Positions 16,191-23,671 of a DNA stretch of 34,205 nucleotides are shown here, piece after piece. Position numbers and translations under genes: made by a program. The number at the start of each line of letters is the position of its first letter. Position 1 is the first letter of the stretch. Origin of the DNA: Rubrobacter sp. (GTDB taxonomy: Bacteria; Actinomycetota; Rubrobacteria; Rubrobacterales; Rubrobacteraceae). The notes beneath the pieces were generated by a model that searched no databases, had not been told where the DNA came from, and saw nothing but the letters and a program-made list of their open reading frames with translations. The stretch lies in NCBI GenBank assembly GCA_013695475.1, contig JACDAJ010000023.1, forward strand, positions 1-34,205. Reading direction: 5' to 3'.

Positions 16191-16943
16191 TCACTCCTCC
16201 TTTTCACGTTTCGAGTCATTTCTTATTTCTTGAATTCTATAGATGATTCCGAGTATGAGGACGGAGAGTATCGGGGCGAGGGCGACGAGCGCGACGAGGC
16301 CGAACCCCTCGACTGCGGGATCCCGGCCCTCGAGACCCGTCGCCGCCCCGACCGCGAGAGCCAATATGAACGTGACCGTCATCGGCCCCGTCGCCACCCC
16401 GCCGGAGTCGAACGCGATGGACGTGAAAGTGTCCGACGAGAAGCGGGCGAGAACGAAGACGAGCAAATATCCGGGAACCACGATCCACCACAAAGGAAGC
16501 CCGTAAAGAATTCTCGCCATCGCCAGCGCGACCGCGAAGCCGACTCCGAACGCGAGCGTGATGAGTATCGGGGTGCCGCGGATCGAGCCGGTGGAGAGCT
16601 TCTCGACCTCGTAGTTGAGGACGCGGACGGCCGGCTCGGCGATGATCGAGGCGAACCCGAGCACAAACCCGACCGGAATGAGAATCCAGTTATACGGAAG
16701 CTCGCTCAAAACCCTCCCGGCGAACTCCCCGAACGGGAGGAACCCGACGTGAACTCCCTGCAAAAACAGGGAAAGTCCGAAGATGCTGAAAGCGATGCCG
16801 ACGAGAACCCTCGGCAAATTCGGGAGAGCCGACCGTCCGGCGAAAATCTGGAAGATCGCGAGAAGGAGGAGGAGCGGGGCGAGCGCGAAGACGACTTCGA
16901 GGAGCGTTTCGGGGTATCCATCGAGGACGCGGAGGGGGTTCAA
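16191..16943 (-). CDS. DUF1538 membrane protein (second copy)
   Basis: A 250-residue polytopic membrane protein with about seven hydrophobic segments. The family features are FVLGFASIIAEPAVRVLNYE, the acidic helix boundary EVEKLSTGSIRGT, FDSGGVATGPMTVTFILAL, and VEGFGLVALVALAPILSVLI. A charged tail follows (IRNDSKREKEE), which the third copy lacks. Its ATG overlaps the upstream DUF1538 stop by 4 nt (ATGA), and the PII-like gene starts 1 nt after its own stop, so the three form one translational unit. The two adjacent paralogues differ in sequence and could form a heteromeric transporter, as described for UmpA/UmpB (from memory). The transported ion is unknown. Confidence 0.9.
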   Translation of the reverse strand: MNPLRVLDGYPETLLEVVFALAPLLLLLAIFQIFAGRSALPNLPRVLVGIAFSIFGLSLFLQGVHVGFLPFGEFAGRVLSELPYNWILIPVGFVLGFASIIAEPAVRVLNYEVEKLSTGSIRGTPILITLAFGVGFAVALAMARILYGLPLWWIVVPGYLLVFVLARFSSDTFTSIAFDSGGVATGPMTVTFILALAVGAATGLEGRDPAVEGFGLVALVALAPILSVLILGIIYRIQEIRNDSKREKEE

Positions 16944-17629
16944 TTAAAAAGCACCCCGAGGAGCATGACGGCGATGATCGGGCCGATGGAGGCGAGTGCG
17001 ACGAGTCCGAATCCTTGCGAGACCTCGTTCCGCCCCGCCAAAACCGAGACGACTCCGACGTTGAGGGCGATGAGGAATGGGACGGTGATCGGGCCGGTCG
17101 TCACCCCTCCGGCGTCGAGGGCTATCGAGAAAAATTCCTCCGGCACAAAATAGCCGAGGGCGAAGACGGCGGCGTAGCATGGGATGAGGACGTGGATCAA
17201 GCGCAGTCCGAAGACCGTGCGGAGCATCGCGAGAACCACGGATATGCCGACCCCGAGGGATATCGAGTATATGAGCAGATTCTGCGAGGCGACGCCCCCG
17301 GCGGCGGAGTCAACCTGCGAGGCGAAGATGCGGACGTCCGGCTCGGCGACCGTGATGACGAACCCGAGGAGGAAACCGAAAACGAGGATGAGGGCGAAGC
17401 CCCGGCTTGGCAAATACGAGCCGAGCGACTCGCCGAGCGGCAAAAGCCCGAGCTTCACGCCGAAAAGGAAGAGAGCGAGACCGACTATCGTCATCGCGGC
17501 GGCGAGGAGGAACTGGATGAAGTCGGCGAGCGGCATCCGGATCAAGGCGATCTGCAAAATCACGATCACCGCCGTCACCGGGAGGACGGCGTAAAGCACG
17601 TCGAGAAATTCCTTCGTAAGTTCCCTCAA
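16940..17629 (-). CDS. DUF1538 membrane protein (first copy)
   Basis: A 229-residue membrane protein with about seven helices. Motifs are FLLGFVITVAEPDVRIFASQ, LDAGGVTTGPITVPFLIAL and SQGFGLVALASIGPIIAVML. These hold the two conserved patches of the family (AEP after helix 3 and GGVTTGP). The start codon is TTG at 17629, with GAAAGG 6 nt upstream; no ATG or GTG fits. It is the first gene of the cluster. A possible -10 (TATTAAT, plus-strand 17674-17680) lies about 45 nt upstream, but no -35 is evident. The gap to secF is 105 bp and includes the secF hairpin, so the cluster is probably transcribed separately from secDF. Confidence 0.9.
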   Translation of the reverse strand: MRELTKEFLDVLYAVLPVTAVIVILQIALIRMPLADFIQFLLAAAMTIVGLALFLFGVKLGLLPLGESLGSYLPSRGFALILVFGFLLGFVITVAEPDVRIFASQVDSAAGGVASQNLLIYSISLGVGISVVLAMLRTVFGLRLIHVLIPCYAAVFALGYFVPEEFFSIALDAGGVTTGPITVPFLIALNVGVVSVLAGRNEVSQGFGLVALASIGPIIAVMLLGVLFN

Positions 17630-17708
17630 TGAAACCTTTCGCTCGTCTCGATCCGGATGGCGGCTCCGGCGATATTAATACATGGAACGGAGCCGAGGCG
17701 ATTCACGC

Positions 17709-17726
17709 CGCCGAAGAACTTCGGCG
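17709..17726 (-). terminator. Hairpin after secF
   Basis: cgccgaag and cttcggcg form a perfect 8-bp inverted repeat, with a realistic loop of four bases (gaac). It lies 8 nt past the secF stop codon. There is no T run, so termination strength is uncertain, but the position fits an end of the secDF transcript. Confidence 0.5.
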
Positions 17727-17734
17727 AACTTCGA

Positions 17735-18655
17735 TTATGAAGCCGTCTCCGACGTTCTCTCCCTCTCCTCGGCGGCCTTCGCCCGCTTCGACTGCCACGT
17801 TTTGAGGAGCGCGAGGACGGGTGAGGCGATGAAGATCGAGGAATACGCGCCCGCCGCGATCCCGACGAGGAGCGCGAAGGCGAAGTCGGCGAGGGTGGAC
17901 ACGCCGAATATGAGGAGTGCGGTCACCGGTATGAGGGTCGAGATGGTCGTGTATATCGAGCGCCTCACGACTTGCCGGATGGACTGGTTGACCATCTCGT
18001 TGAAGCGCCTTCGGTTGTATCCGACCTCCGGCGTGTTCTCCCGGATGCGGTCGAAAACTATGATCGTGTCATACACCGAATACCCGAGGATGGTCAAAAC
18101 CGCGACCACCGTGACGAGGCTCACCTCCCGTCCGACGATGGCGTAAATGCCGACCGTCACCACGATGTCGTGGGTGAGCGCCGCCATCGCCGCCAGCGCG
18201 AAGATGAACTCGTAGCGAAGCGTTATGAAGAGGATGATGACGAGGAGAGAGGCCGCCACCGCCCCGAGCGCGTCGTTCCGGATCTGCTCCCCGAAGCTCG
18301 GGCTGATGCTCGTCGCGCTTATCTCCGCCTCGAGAGCACCGGACATCGCGTCCCGGATATCGGACGCTTCCCCTTCGCTGACCACCGGGGTTCGCACGTC
18401 GAAGCCGTTTTGGCCGAGGCTTTGAATTTGTGCGTCCTGGCGGATGTCCGGCGGAAGGGCTTCTCGAAGCTCGCCCTCGCTTATCTGATTTTGCGCGTTC
18501 GTCGCCGTGAACTGCGACCCTCCCTGGAAATCCAAGCCGAAATTCAAGTTCCCGAGAGCTATCGTAACCAATCCCACCGCGAGGAAAATCCCGGAGAAAG
18601 TGAACCACGTTTTCCACTTCCCCACGAAGTCTATGTTTTGAATCCTCGCGATCAT
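17735..18655 (-). CDS. secF: Protein translocase accessory subunit SecF
   Basis: A 306-residue inner-membrane protein that works with SecD to use the proton gradient to finish protein export through SecYEG. It has an N-terminal transmembrane helix (TWFTFSGIFLAVGLVTIAL), then the Sec-type motif LNFGLDFQGGSQF, a periplasmic/extracellular P1-like domain, and five more helices. The conserved segments AALTHDIVVTVGIYAIVG and LGYSVYDTIIVFDRIRENT are present. The C-terminus is charged (RAKAAEERERTSETAS). The ATG follows the secD TAA with no gap, so translation is coupled. Length and motifs are normal for the family. Confidence 0.97.
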   Translation of the reverse strand: MIARIQNIDFVGKWKTWFTFSGIFLAVGLVTIALGNLNFGLDFQGGSQFTATNAQNQISEGELREALPPDIRQDAQIQSLGQNGFDVRTPVVSEGEASDIRDAMSGALEAEISATSISPSFGEQIRNDALGAVAASLLVIILFITLRYEFIFALAAMAALTHDIVVTVGIYAIVGREVSLVTVVAVLTILGYSVYDTIIVFDRIRENTPEVGYNRRRFNEMVNQSIRQVVRRSIYTTISTLIPVTALLIFGVSTLADFAFALLVGIAAGAYSSIFIASPVLALLKTWQSKRAKAAEERERTSETAS

Positions 18656-20131
18656 TTATTTCACCTCCCACTGCGCCGAGGCGATGCTCTTTTTCGAGAC
18701 GCCCATCATGGCGGGGGAAAGCTGGAAATTGCGACTGGCGACGACCCCGAGGAGCGCCCTCGTAACGACCACCGCCGTCAGCATCGAGAGTCCGACCCCG
18801 AGCGCGAGAAGCACCGCGAAGCCCCGAACCTGCGCGCTCGCCAGAGCGAAGAGGATGAACGCCGTGATGAGCGTCGTCGCGTTCCCGTCCAAAATCGCCC
18901 GGAAGCCTTTTTCATAGCCGAGCCTCACGGCGGTTCGAGGTGTTTTACCCTTCCGAACCTCCTCCTTCACCCTCTCGAAGATGACGATGTTCGCGTCCAC
19001 CACCACCCCGATGGAAAGCACGATGCCCGCGATCCCCGGCAGCGTCATCGTGACCGGGATCGCGACGACAAGCCCCCAAAGAAGGACGGCATATATCCCA
19101 AGCGCGAGCGCGGCGACGACCCCGAGCGCCCGATAAATGAAGAGGAGGAAAAGAAGAACGAGACCGAAACCGACCGCCGCCGCCGTCAGCCCGCTCCGAA
19201 GCGAGTCCGCCCCGAGCGTCGGCCCGATGGTCTGCGTCGAAAGTATCTCCATGTTCACGGGAAGCGCGCCGGTTTGAAGCACGACTTCGAGTTCCTCGGC
19301 CTCGTCTTGCGGCAGCCCTTGCGGATTGCTCCGGTTCTCGATGATGACCTGCCCGCCGGATATCGGCTGACTCACCACGGGCGCGCTCACCACCTCCTCA
19401 TCGAGGACGATCGCGAGTTGCCCCGAGTCCGGCTGCCCGGAGGCGAGCGCGTTTTGGGAGATCTCACGCGAAAGGTCGAGGAATTGCTGCCCGCCTTGAT
19501 TCGTGAGATCCATTTGAACCCCGAGCCGCCCCGTCTCGTCGCGGGTGAGGATGGCGTTATTCAACGCCTCTCCCGTCATGTCCGGCTCTTCGCTCACGAT
19601 GTACCCGGTGACGAGGATGCCTTCGATCCCCGGGTCCCGTTGTTCCCCGAAGAGGATTTGCGTCTCGCCCTCCTCGAAGTCACTGTCGCCTCGCAAATCT
19701 TCGCGAAGCTCCTCCCGAACCTCCTCGGCCTCCTCCGGCCCGGCGGCCTGTTCCTGGTCAATGGTGACGACCTCATAAAAATACAACTGCGCCGTCCGCC
19801 CGATCACCTCGACGGCCTGCTCGGTGTCGGTCAGGCCGGGGATGTCAACGAGGGCTTGATCGGCGCCTTGCTGCCGTATCTCCGGCTCCGTGACCCCCAA
19901 ACTGTCCACCCGGTCGCGGATGACCTCGATGGCCCGCTCCATCTCCTCGGTCGTGACCTCGCCCCCGTCCTCCCGGAACCCTTCCATCTGAACGCGAACC
20001 CCGCCTTCGAGGTCGAGGCCGAGTTGCGTCGCCTCGGAGACGGGCTGGCGCAGGAAGATCAAATACGCCGCCGCCCCGAGAAGCACGACCACAAGCCCGA
20101 GAATGATGAGGTTGTTCCGCAAACTATTCAT
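18656..20131 (-). CDS. secD: Protein translocase accessory subunit SecD
   Basis: A 491-residue partner of SecF. The N-terminal helix (NLIILGLVVVLLGAAAYLIF) is followed by LGLDLEGGVRVQMEG, the SecD signature. A large extracytoplasmic domain (residues about 60-290) includes IEVIRDRVDSLGVTEPEIRQ and a Glu/Asp-rich insert near residues 140-165. Six-helix core motifs follow, such as LGIYAVLLWGLVVAIPVTMT and LSIGVVVDANIVIFERVKEE; the DAN and FER residues are conserved in the proton pathway. The C-terminus is KKSIASAQWEVK. The start is ATG 20131, 20 nt after the stop of the 108-aa gene; no clear ribosome site is seen, but a TAGAAT lies 12 nt upstream. YajC, the usual partner, is not encoded beside it. 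Confidence 0.97.
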   Translation of the reverse strand: MNSLRNNLIILGLVVVLLGAAAYLIFLRQPVSEATQLGLDLEGGVRVQMEGFREDGGEVTTEEMERAIEVIRDRVDSLGVTEPEIRQQGADQALVDIPGLTDTEQAVEVIGRTAQLYFYEVVTIDQEQAAGPEEAEEVREELREDLRGDSDFEEGETQILFGEQRDPGIEGILVTGYIVSEEPDMTGEALNNAILTRDETGRLGVQMDLTNQGGQQFLDLSREISQNALASGQPDSGQLAIVLDEEVVSAPVVSQPISGGQVIIENRSNPQGLPQDEAEELEVVLQTGALPVNMEILSTQTIGPTLGADSLRSGLTAAAVGFGLVLLFLLFIYRALGVVAALALGIYAVLLWGLVVAIPVTMTLPGIAGIVLSIGVVVDANIVIFERVKEEVRKGKTPRTAVRLGYEKGFRAILDGNATTLITAFILFALASAQVRGFAVLLALGVGLSMLTAVVVTRALLGVVASRNFQLSPAMMGVSKKSIASAQWEVK

Positions 20132-20151
20132 AAACCGCCCGTCATTCTAGC

Positions 20152-20478
20152 TTATTTGGGTTTCAGGCTACAGGCGTGGAGCTTTACCTTTTCGACATCG
20201 GAGTGATTTCGATTCCACGAAAACCGAAGCCGATGCGACGCGCGGGCGATGCGGTACGCGGGTCGGGAAGCGCCGTCCGGCCCCACACGCAAAATAAAGG
20301 ATCTCGCGCCCGGCCGCCTCCCTTCCATGCGCTCGGAAACCTCGTAGTCCCCGCTCTCGACATCCACGACCACGAACTTTCCTTTGTGTTCGGAGCCGAG
20401 CTTCGGACGTATCTCGCGCTCGTATACCTCCTCGCCGCGAGGCGTGATCTCGTTTTCCGGTATACGCGATTGGCTCAT
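20152..20478 (-). CDS. Conserved hypothetical protein at the yajC position
   Basis: A 108-residue protein of unknown function. Its core, VYEREIRPKLGSEHKGKFV, then VVDVESGDYEVSERMEGRRP and RSFILRVGPDG..PAYRI, matches a family of small uncharacterised proteins in cyanobacteria and other phyla (recalled: EI-P-v-pEHKGKFlvvDvetGdYEid...RrPga..y.LRVG). Normal members end shortly after the AYRI segment. Here about 30 residues are added (RASHRLRFSWNRNHSDVEKV...). The start at 20478 is supported by TAAAAT exactly 7 nt upstream (a leaderless arrangement). It lies between tgt and secD where yajC often sits, but it has no transmembrane helix and is not YajC. Confidence 0.75.
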   Translation of the reverse strand: MSQSRIPENEITPRGEEVYEREIRPKLGSEHKGKFVVVDVESGDYEVSERMEGRRPGARSFILRVGPDGASRPAYRIARASHRLRFSWNRNHSDVEKVKLHACSLKPK

Positions 20479-20485
20479 GATCCAC

Positions 20486-20491
20486 ATTTTA
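20486..20491 (-). promoter_or_regulatory. -10 element of a leaderless promoter for the 108-aa gene and secDF
   Basis: The minus strand reads TAAAAT, 7 nt and ATG, the same layout as upstream of rel and DUF2905. It could supply secD and secF independently of tgt. No convincing -35 is seen. Confidence 0.5.
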
Positions 20492-20519
20492 CCCACAACC
20501 GAAAATGTCCGATGAAACC

Positions 20520-21635
20520 TCATTCCCCACCCGAGAAACGCCGCTTGAAATTCTCCATCCACCCCTCAAAATCCCCCGCCGATATATGCTCCCGCGCCTC
20601 CCGGCAAAGCTCGGTGACGAAATGGACGTTGTGATGCGTGAGCATCCGATGCCCGAGAAGCTCGTCCTCCCGGACAAGATGCGAGAGATATGCTCGGCTA
20701 TACTCCGAACACGCCTCGCACCCGCACTCGGAGTCGAGCGGAGAAAAATCCCGGCGGAACATCGCGTTCTTCAAATTCATCCGCCCATCCTTCGTGAGAA
20801 CGGAACCGTGGCGAGCCAATCGCGTCGGGAGAACGCAGTCGAACATATCCACCCCGAGCCGGATAACTTCGAGGATGCCCACCGGGTCGCCAATGCCCAT
20901 GAAATACCGTGGCTTGTCCGATGGCAAATTCGGGGAGACGAGCGAGAGCATACTGAGCATCTCCTCGCGCGACTCCCCCACCGAAAGCCCCCCGACCGCA
21001 TATCCGTCGAAGCCGATGTCCGTCGTCAGCGAAAGGCTTTCCTCCCGGAGGTCGGGGAATAATCCACCTTGAACGATCCCGAAAAGCGACTGGCTTTCCC
21101 TCGTATGAGCCGCTTTGCATCGCTCCGCCCACCGCGCCGTCCGGCGCAAAGAAGCCTCGTGATATTCCCTTTCCGCGTTCGGGGGCGGGCATTCGTCGAG
21201 AACCATCGAGATATCCGCGCCGAGGTCTTCTTGAACGCGCGTTGTGAACTCGGGGGTGAAAGCGTGGATCGAACCATCGTAAACCGACGCGAACTCGACC
21301 CCCTCCTCGTTTATCTTCCGCGTCTTCGCCAGCGAAAAAACTTGGTATCCACCGGAGTCCGTGAGCATCGGCCCGCCCCACCGCGAGAACCCGTGAAGTC
21401 CTCCGGCCTCCTTCACGATCTCCACTCCGGGCCGGAAATACAAATGGTACGTGTTCCCGAGGACGACCCCCGCCCCGATGTTTTCGAGATCCCCCGGAGT
21501 CAGCCCCTTCACCGTCCCCTTCGTCCCGACGGGCATGAATGTCGGGGTCGGCACCGAACCATGCGGCGTATGAAGAACCCCGGCCCGAGCCTCGCCATCG
21601 CGGGAAGTTATCTCGATGGAAACCGCCCCGCTCAT
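20520..21635 (-). CDS. tgt: tRNA-guanine transglycosylase (queuine tRNA-ribosyltransferase)
   Basis: A 371-residue enzyme exchanging guanine 34 for the queuosine precursor preQ1 in tRNAs with GUN anticodons. Motifs: TPTFMPVGTKGTVKGLTPGD near the N-terminus; MLTDSGGYQVFSL with the general-base Asp; VLDECPPP; GGLSVGESREEM; and DMFDCVLPTRLAR with the nucleophile Asp. The zinc site is CGCEACSEYSRAYLSHL together with a His in LGHRMLTHHN. Length is typical. Its ATG overlaps the queA stop as ATGA, so the two are co-translated. No queC/D/E genes for making preQ1 are in the window. Confidence 0.97.
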   Translation of the reverse strand: MSGAVSIEITSRDGEARAGVLHTPHGSVPTPTFMPVGTKGTVKGLTPGDLENIGAGVVLGNTYHLYFRPGVEIVKEAGGLHGFSRWGGPMLTDSGGYQVFSLAKTRKINEEGVEFASVYDGSIHAFTPEFTTRVQEDLGADISMVLDECPPPNAEREYHEASLRRTARWAERCKAAHTRESQSLFGIVQGGLFPDLREESLSLTTDIGFDGYAVGGLSVGESREEMLSMLSLVSPNLPSDKPRYFMGIGDPVGILEVIRLGVDMFDCVLPTRLARHGSVLTKDGRMNLKNAMFRRDFSPLDSECGCEACSEYSRAYLSHLVREDELLGHRMLTHHNVHFVTELCREAREHISAGDFEGWMENFKRRFSGGE

Positions 21636-22693
21636 CTCCCCCGCCCCCGAATTTCAGAGTCGCGGGCAAGAAAGCCGGAAGCGGATCCCCCCCGGCGCCT
21701 TCCCCCGTTCAAAACGAGCATCGCATCCCCGAAAGAATAAAAACGATACTCCTCCCGGACGGCCTCTTTATAAGCCTCCCGGACGAGTTCCTTCCCGCCG
21801 AAGCTCATCACGAGCGCGAGGAGCGTCGAGCGCGGCAAATGGAAGTTCGTCACGAGCGCATCGAGAACCCGCCACTCGTATCCGGGGTATATGAAAATGT
21901 CCGACTCTCCTTCGTCTTTTCCGCTCGCAGCCCGGCTTTCGAGCGTCCGGGCGACGGTCGTTCCGACGCCGACGACCCGATTCGCGCCTTCGACGACTCG
22001 CGCCGTATCCTCGGGAACGGAATAATACTCGGAGTGCATCCGGTGTTCTTTGAGCTTCTCGGAGCGGACGGGCGTGAAGGTTCCCGTCCCGACGTGGAGC
22101 GTGACTTCCGCCACCTCCGCTCCGGCCTCCCGAACCCCGTCGAGAACGCCTTCGGTGAAGTGGAATCCGGCGGTCGGGGCGGCGGCGGAGCCGGGGTTTC
22201 TCGCATATAAGGTTTGATAAAGCCCCTCGGCCTCATCGTTCGCCTCGATATACGGCGGAAGCGGCATATGCCCGAGTTCGTGGAGCGTGGCGAGAATATC
22301 CCCCCCCTTTATCTCCCATCTTCCGTCGCCGATCATCTCCCCGACTTCGAGTTCCGTGCCGTTCGCGGAGAGCTTCATCCCCGGCTTCATGCGTTTGCTC
22401 GGGCGGGCGAGTGCTTCCCATGAACCTCCGCCGCCGAGTTCCCTCAAAAACAAAAGCTCGACCGCGCCTCCGCCGGGACGCTTCGCTTCGAGGCGAGCCG
22501 GGATGACCTTCGTCTCGTTCACGACGAGCGCGTCGCCGGGAAGGAGGGACTCCGGGAGATCGCGGAAAGTGTGGTGCGAGATGCTCCCTTCCTCCGCGTC
22601 CACGACCATGAGGCGGGACGAGTCTCGGGGCGAGGCGGGTTTTTGCGCGATGAGCCTCTCCGGCAATTCATAGTCGAGTTCGGAAGTCAGCAA
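21632..22693 (-). CDS. queA: S-adenosylmethionine:tRNA ribosyltransferase-isomerase
   Basis: A 353-residue enzyme that transfers and isomerises the ribosyl part of SAM onto preQ1-tRNA, making epoxyqueuosine. The N-terminal family signature is YELPERLIAQKPASPRDSSR. Other conserved blocks are GDALVVNETKVIPARLEAKR, PLPPYIEANDEAEGLYQTLY, SAAAPTAGFHFTEGVLD, VTLHVGTGTFTPVR and TNFHLPRSTLLALVMSFGGK. Length is normal. It is translationally coupled to tgt downstream. About 210 bp separate it from the DUF2905 gene upstream; that spacer contains extragenic repeat sequence. Confidence 0.97.
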   Translation of the reverse strand: MLTSELDYELPERLIAQKPASPRDSSRLMVVDAEEGSISHHTFRDLPESLLPGDALVVNETKVIPARLEAKRPGGGAVELLFLRELGGGGSWEALARPSKRMKPGMKLSANGTELEVGEMIGDGRWEIKGGDILATLHELGHMPLPPYIEANDEAEGLYQTLYARNPGSAAAPTAGFHFTEGVLDGVREAGAEVAEVTLHVGTGTFTPVRSEKLKEHRMHSEYYSVPEDTARVVEGANRVVGVGTTVARTLESRAASGKDEGESDIFIYPGYEWRVLDALVTNFHLPRSTLLALVMSFGGKELVREAYKEAVREEYRFYSFGDAMLVLNGGRRRGGSASGFLARDSEIRGRGR

Positions 22694-22779
22694 ACCGAGG
22701 CTCCGCGAAAGATCATCGAGCCGGAACCTCCGTCGCCGACGAACGAGAAGGAGTCGCCGAATCCCTCATCACTCCATCC

Positions 22780-22890
22780 CGAACACATCGGAAGCGCATC
22801 GAGGAAAAGCGAGCCGAGCGCGTCCCGACTCCCGAAACGAGCGAAGCGAGTGCCTCCCGACTCCCCACTCCCGCGGAGCGAAGCGACCAA
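22780..22890. repeat. Extragenic repeat with GCGAAGCGAG and CGACTCCCCACTCCCG motifs
   Basis: The queA/DUF2905 spacer contains gcgaagcgag (from 22841) and the 19-mer cccgactccccactcccgc (22856-22874). The same 19-mer is exact at 23524-23542, and a 17/19 match lies at 28000-28018. All three sites are between genes. No gene is supported in the spacer 22694-22904. Confidence 0.75.
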
Positions 22891-22904
22891 ACTCCCGGTT
22901 TCTC

Positions 22905-23123
22905 TCATCGGCGGAAGAGGATATTCAAAACGATGGTTCCGACGATGGAAAGCACGATCATGAGTCCGATCGGGAAATACAAAGAGAAGTTCCCCCGCCG
23001 AAAGGTGAGATCCCCCGGCAACCGGTCGAAGCCGAACCGCCCGAGAAGGAGAAATATCCCACCGACGACGAGAAGAACGACCGCCCCGCCGATGAGAAAT
23101 TTTCCGATGCCTTCGAGTCCCAT
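22905..23123 (-). CDS. DUF2905 family small membrane protein
   Basis: A 72-residue protein with two transmembrane helices: FLIGGAVVLLVVGGIFLLLG, and FPIGLMIVLSIVGTIVLNIL after the linker FDRLPGDLTFRRGNFSLYF. The linker LPGD and R-GN-s-Y-P pattern is the DUF2905 signature. These genes typically lie between ruvB and queA, as this one lies before queA. The function is unknown. ATG 23123 is preferred because TAAAAT stands 7 nt upstream. An alternative ATG at 23144 would add MRVKIDR, and both ATGs lie in the arms of a perfect inverted repeat. It is the first gene of the long minus-strand block, divergent from the TRAP operon. Confidence 0.9.
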   Translation of the reverse strand: MGLEGIGKFLIGGAVVLLVVGGIFLLLGRFGFDRLPGDLTFRRGNFSLYFPIGLMIVLSIVGTIVLNILFRR

Positions 23124-23151
23124 GCGATCTATTTTAACCCGCATGGGACTC
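23115..23151. repeat. Perfect 12-bp inverted repeat around the DUF2905 promoter and start codon
   Basis: gagtcccatgcg (23115-23126) and cgcatgggactc (23140-23151) are exact inverted copies separated by 13 AT-rich bases. Read on the minus strand, those bases hold the -10 TAAAAT (23131-23136), and the right-hand end of the hairpin contains the ATG start. It may be an operator for a dimeric repressor, or an RNA hairpin that sequesters the start if transcription begins further upstream. Confidence 0.8.
23131..23136 (-). promoter_or_regulatory. -10 element of a leaderless DUF2905-queA-tgt promoter
   Basis: The minus strand reads TAAAAT, then 7 nt, then the ATG at 23123. This is identical in spacing to the elements at 2151 and 20486. 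It is embedded in the inverted repeat 23115-23151. Confidence 0.5.
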
Positions 23152-23671
23152 GAAACCCCGAAACCCCGGACCACCGGAGCTCCCCCGAAAGCCGGATCGC
23201 CGAGCCGCGCCTCGCCGCGGAATCCATGAAGATTTCTCCGCCTCATCGTCGAAGTTTCATGCCACACCACACTCTGTGCGCGACGGCATTTCCCGACGCC
23301 CCGCTCGCGGGATGGCCGCTCCCCCGCAAGCCGCCGCAGCGGATCCCATAACCCGGATCCCTCACGAGACTTCCGTTTGAAAAGCCGGGGGTCGGGAGGT
23401 CGCGTCGCTTCGAACTCCACTTCGCGTCCCGCTTCGCTCGCTTCGGGAACCGGGGCGAACTTCCCTCCCCCGACGGCTTCGACCGGACGCATGCGTGGCG
23501 CGACCCTCGCCCCCACGCCCCTCCCCGACTCCCCACTCCCGCCCCATCGGGGGTTCGAAGCCGCTATTTTTCGATGGCGGTATACGGTATGCTGTTCGCG
23601 TAGGGAAATTGAAAGGCGGCATCCGGCATTGTCCGGCGTCGTCGGGGAAAAGTGGAGAGGTGGTGGCGTGC
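23152..23671. other. Gene-free divergent region upstream of the TRAP operon
   Basis: About 520 bases without a supported gene. Contents: a second exact copy of the 19-mer cccgactccccactcccgc (23524-23542), a short ccccatcgggg dyad just after it, and AT-rich bases near 23568-23592 (tatttttcgatggcggtata) where a TRAP promoter could lie, possibly with tatgct as -10. No operator is certain. Confidence 0.5.

Noticed and set aside
17972-20206. A 744-codon plus-strand open frame opposite secD/secF
   Set aside because: Antisense shadow; secD and secF motifs are complete on the minus strand.
22687-22908. A 73-codon minus-strand open frame between queA and DUF2905
   Set aside because: It translates the extragenic repeat and lacks a plausible start signal.
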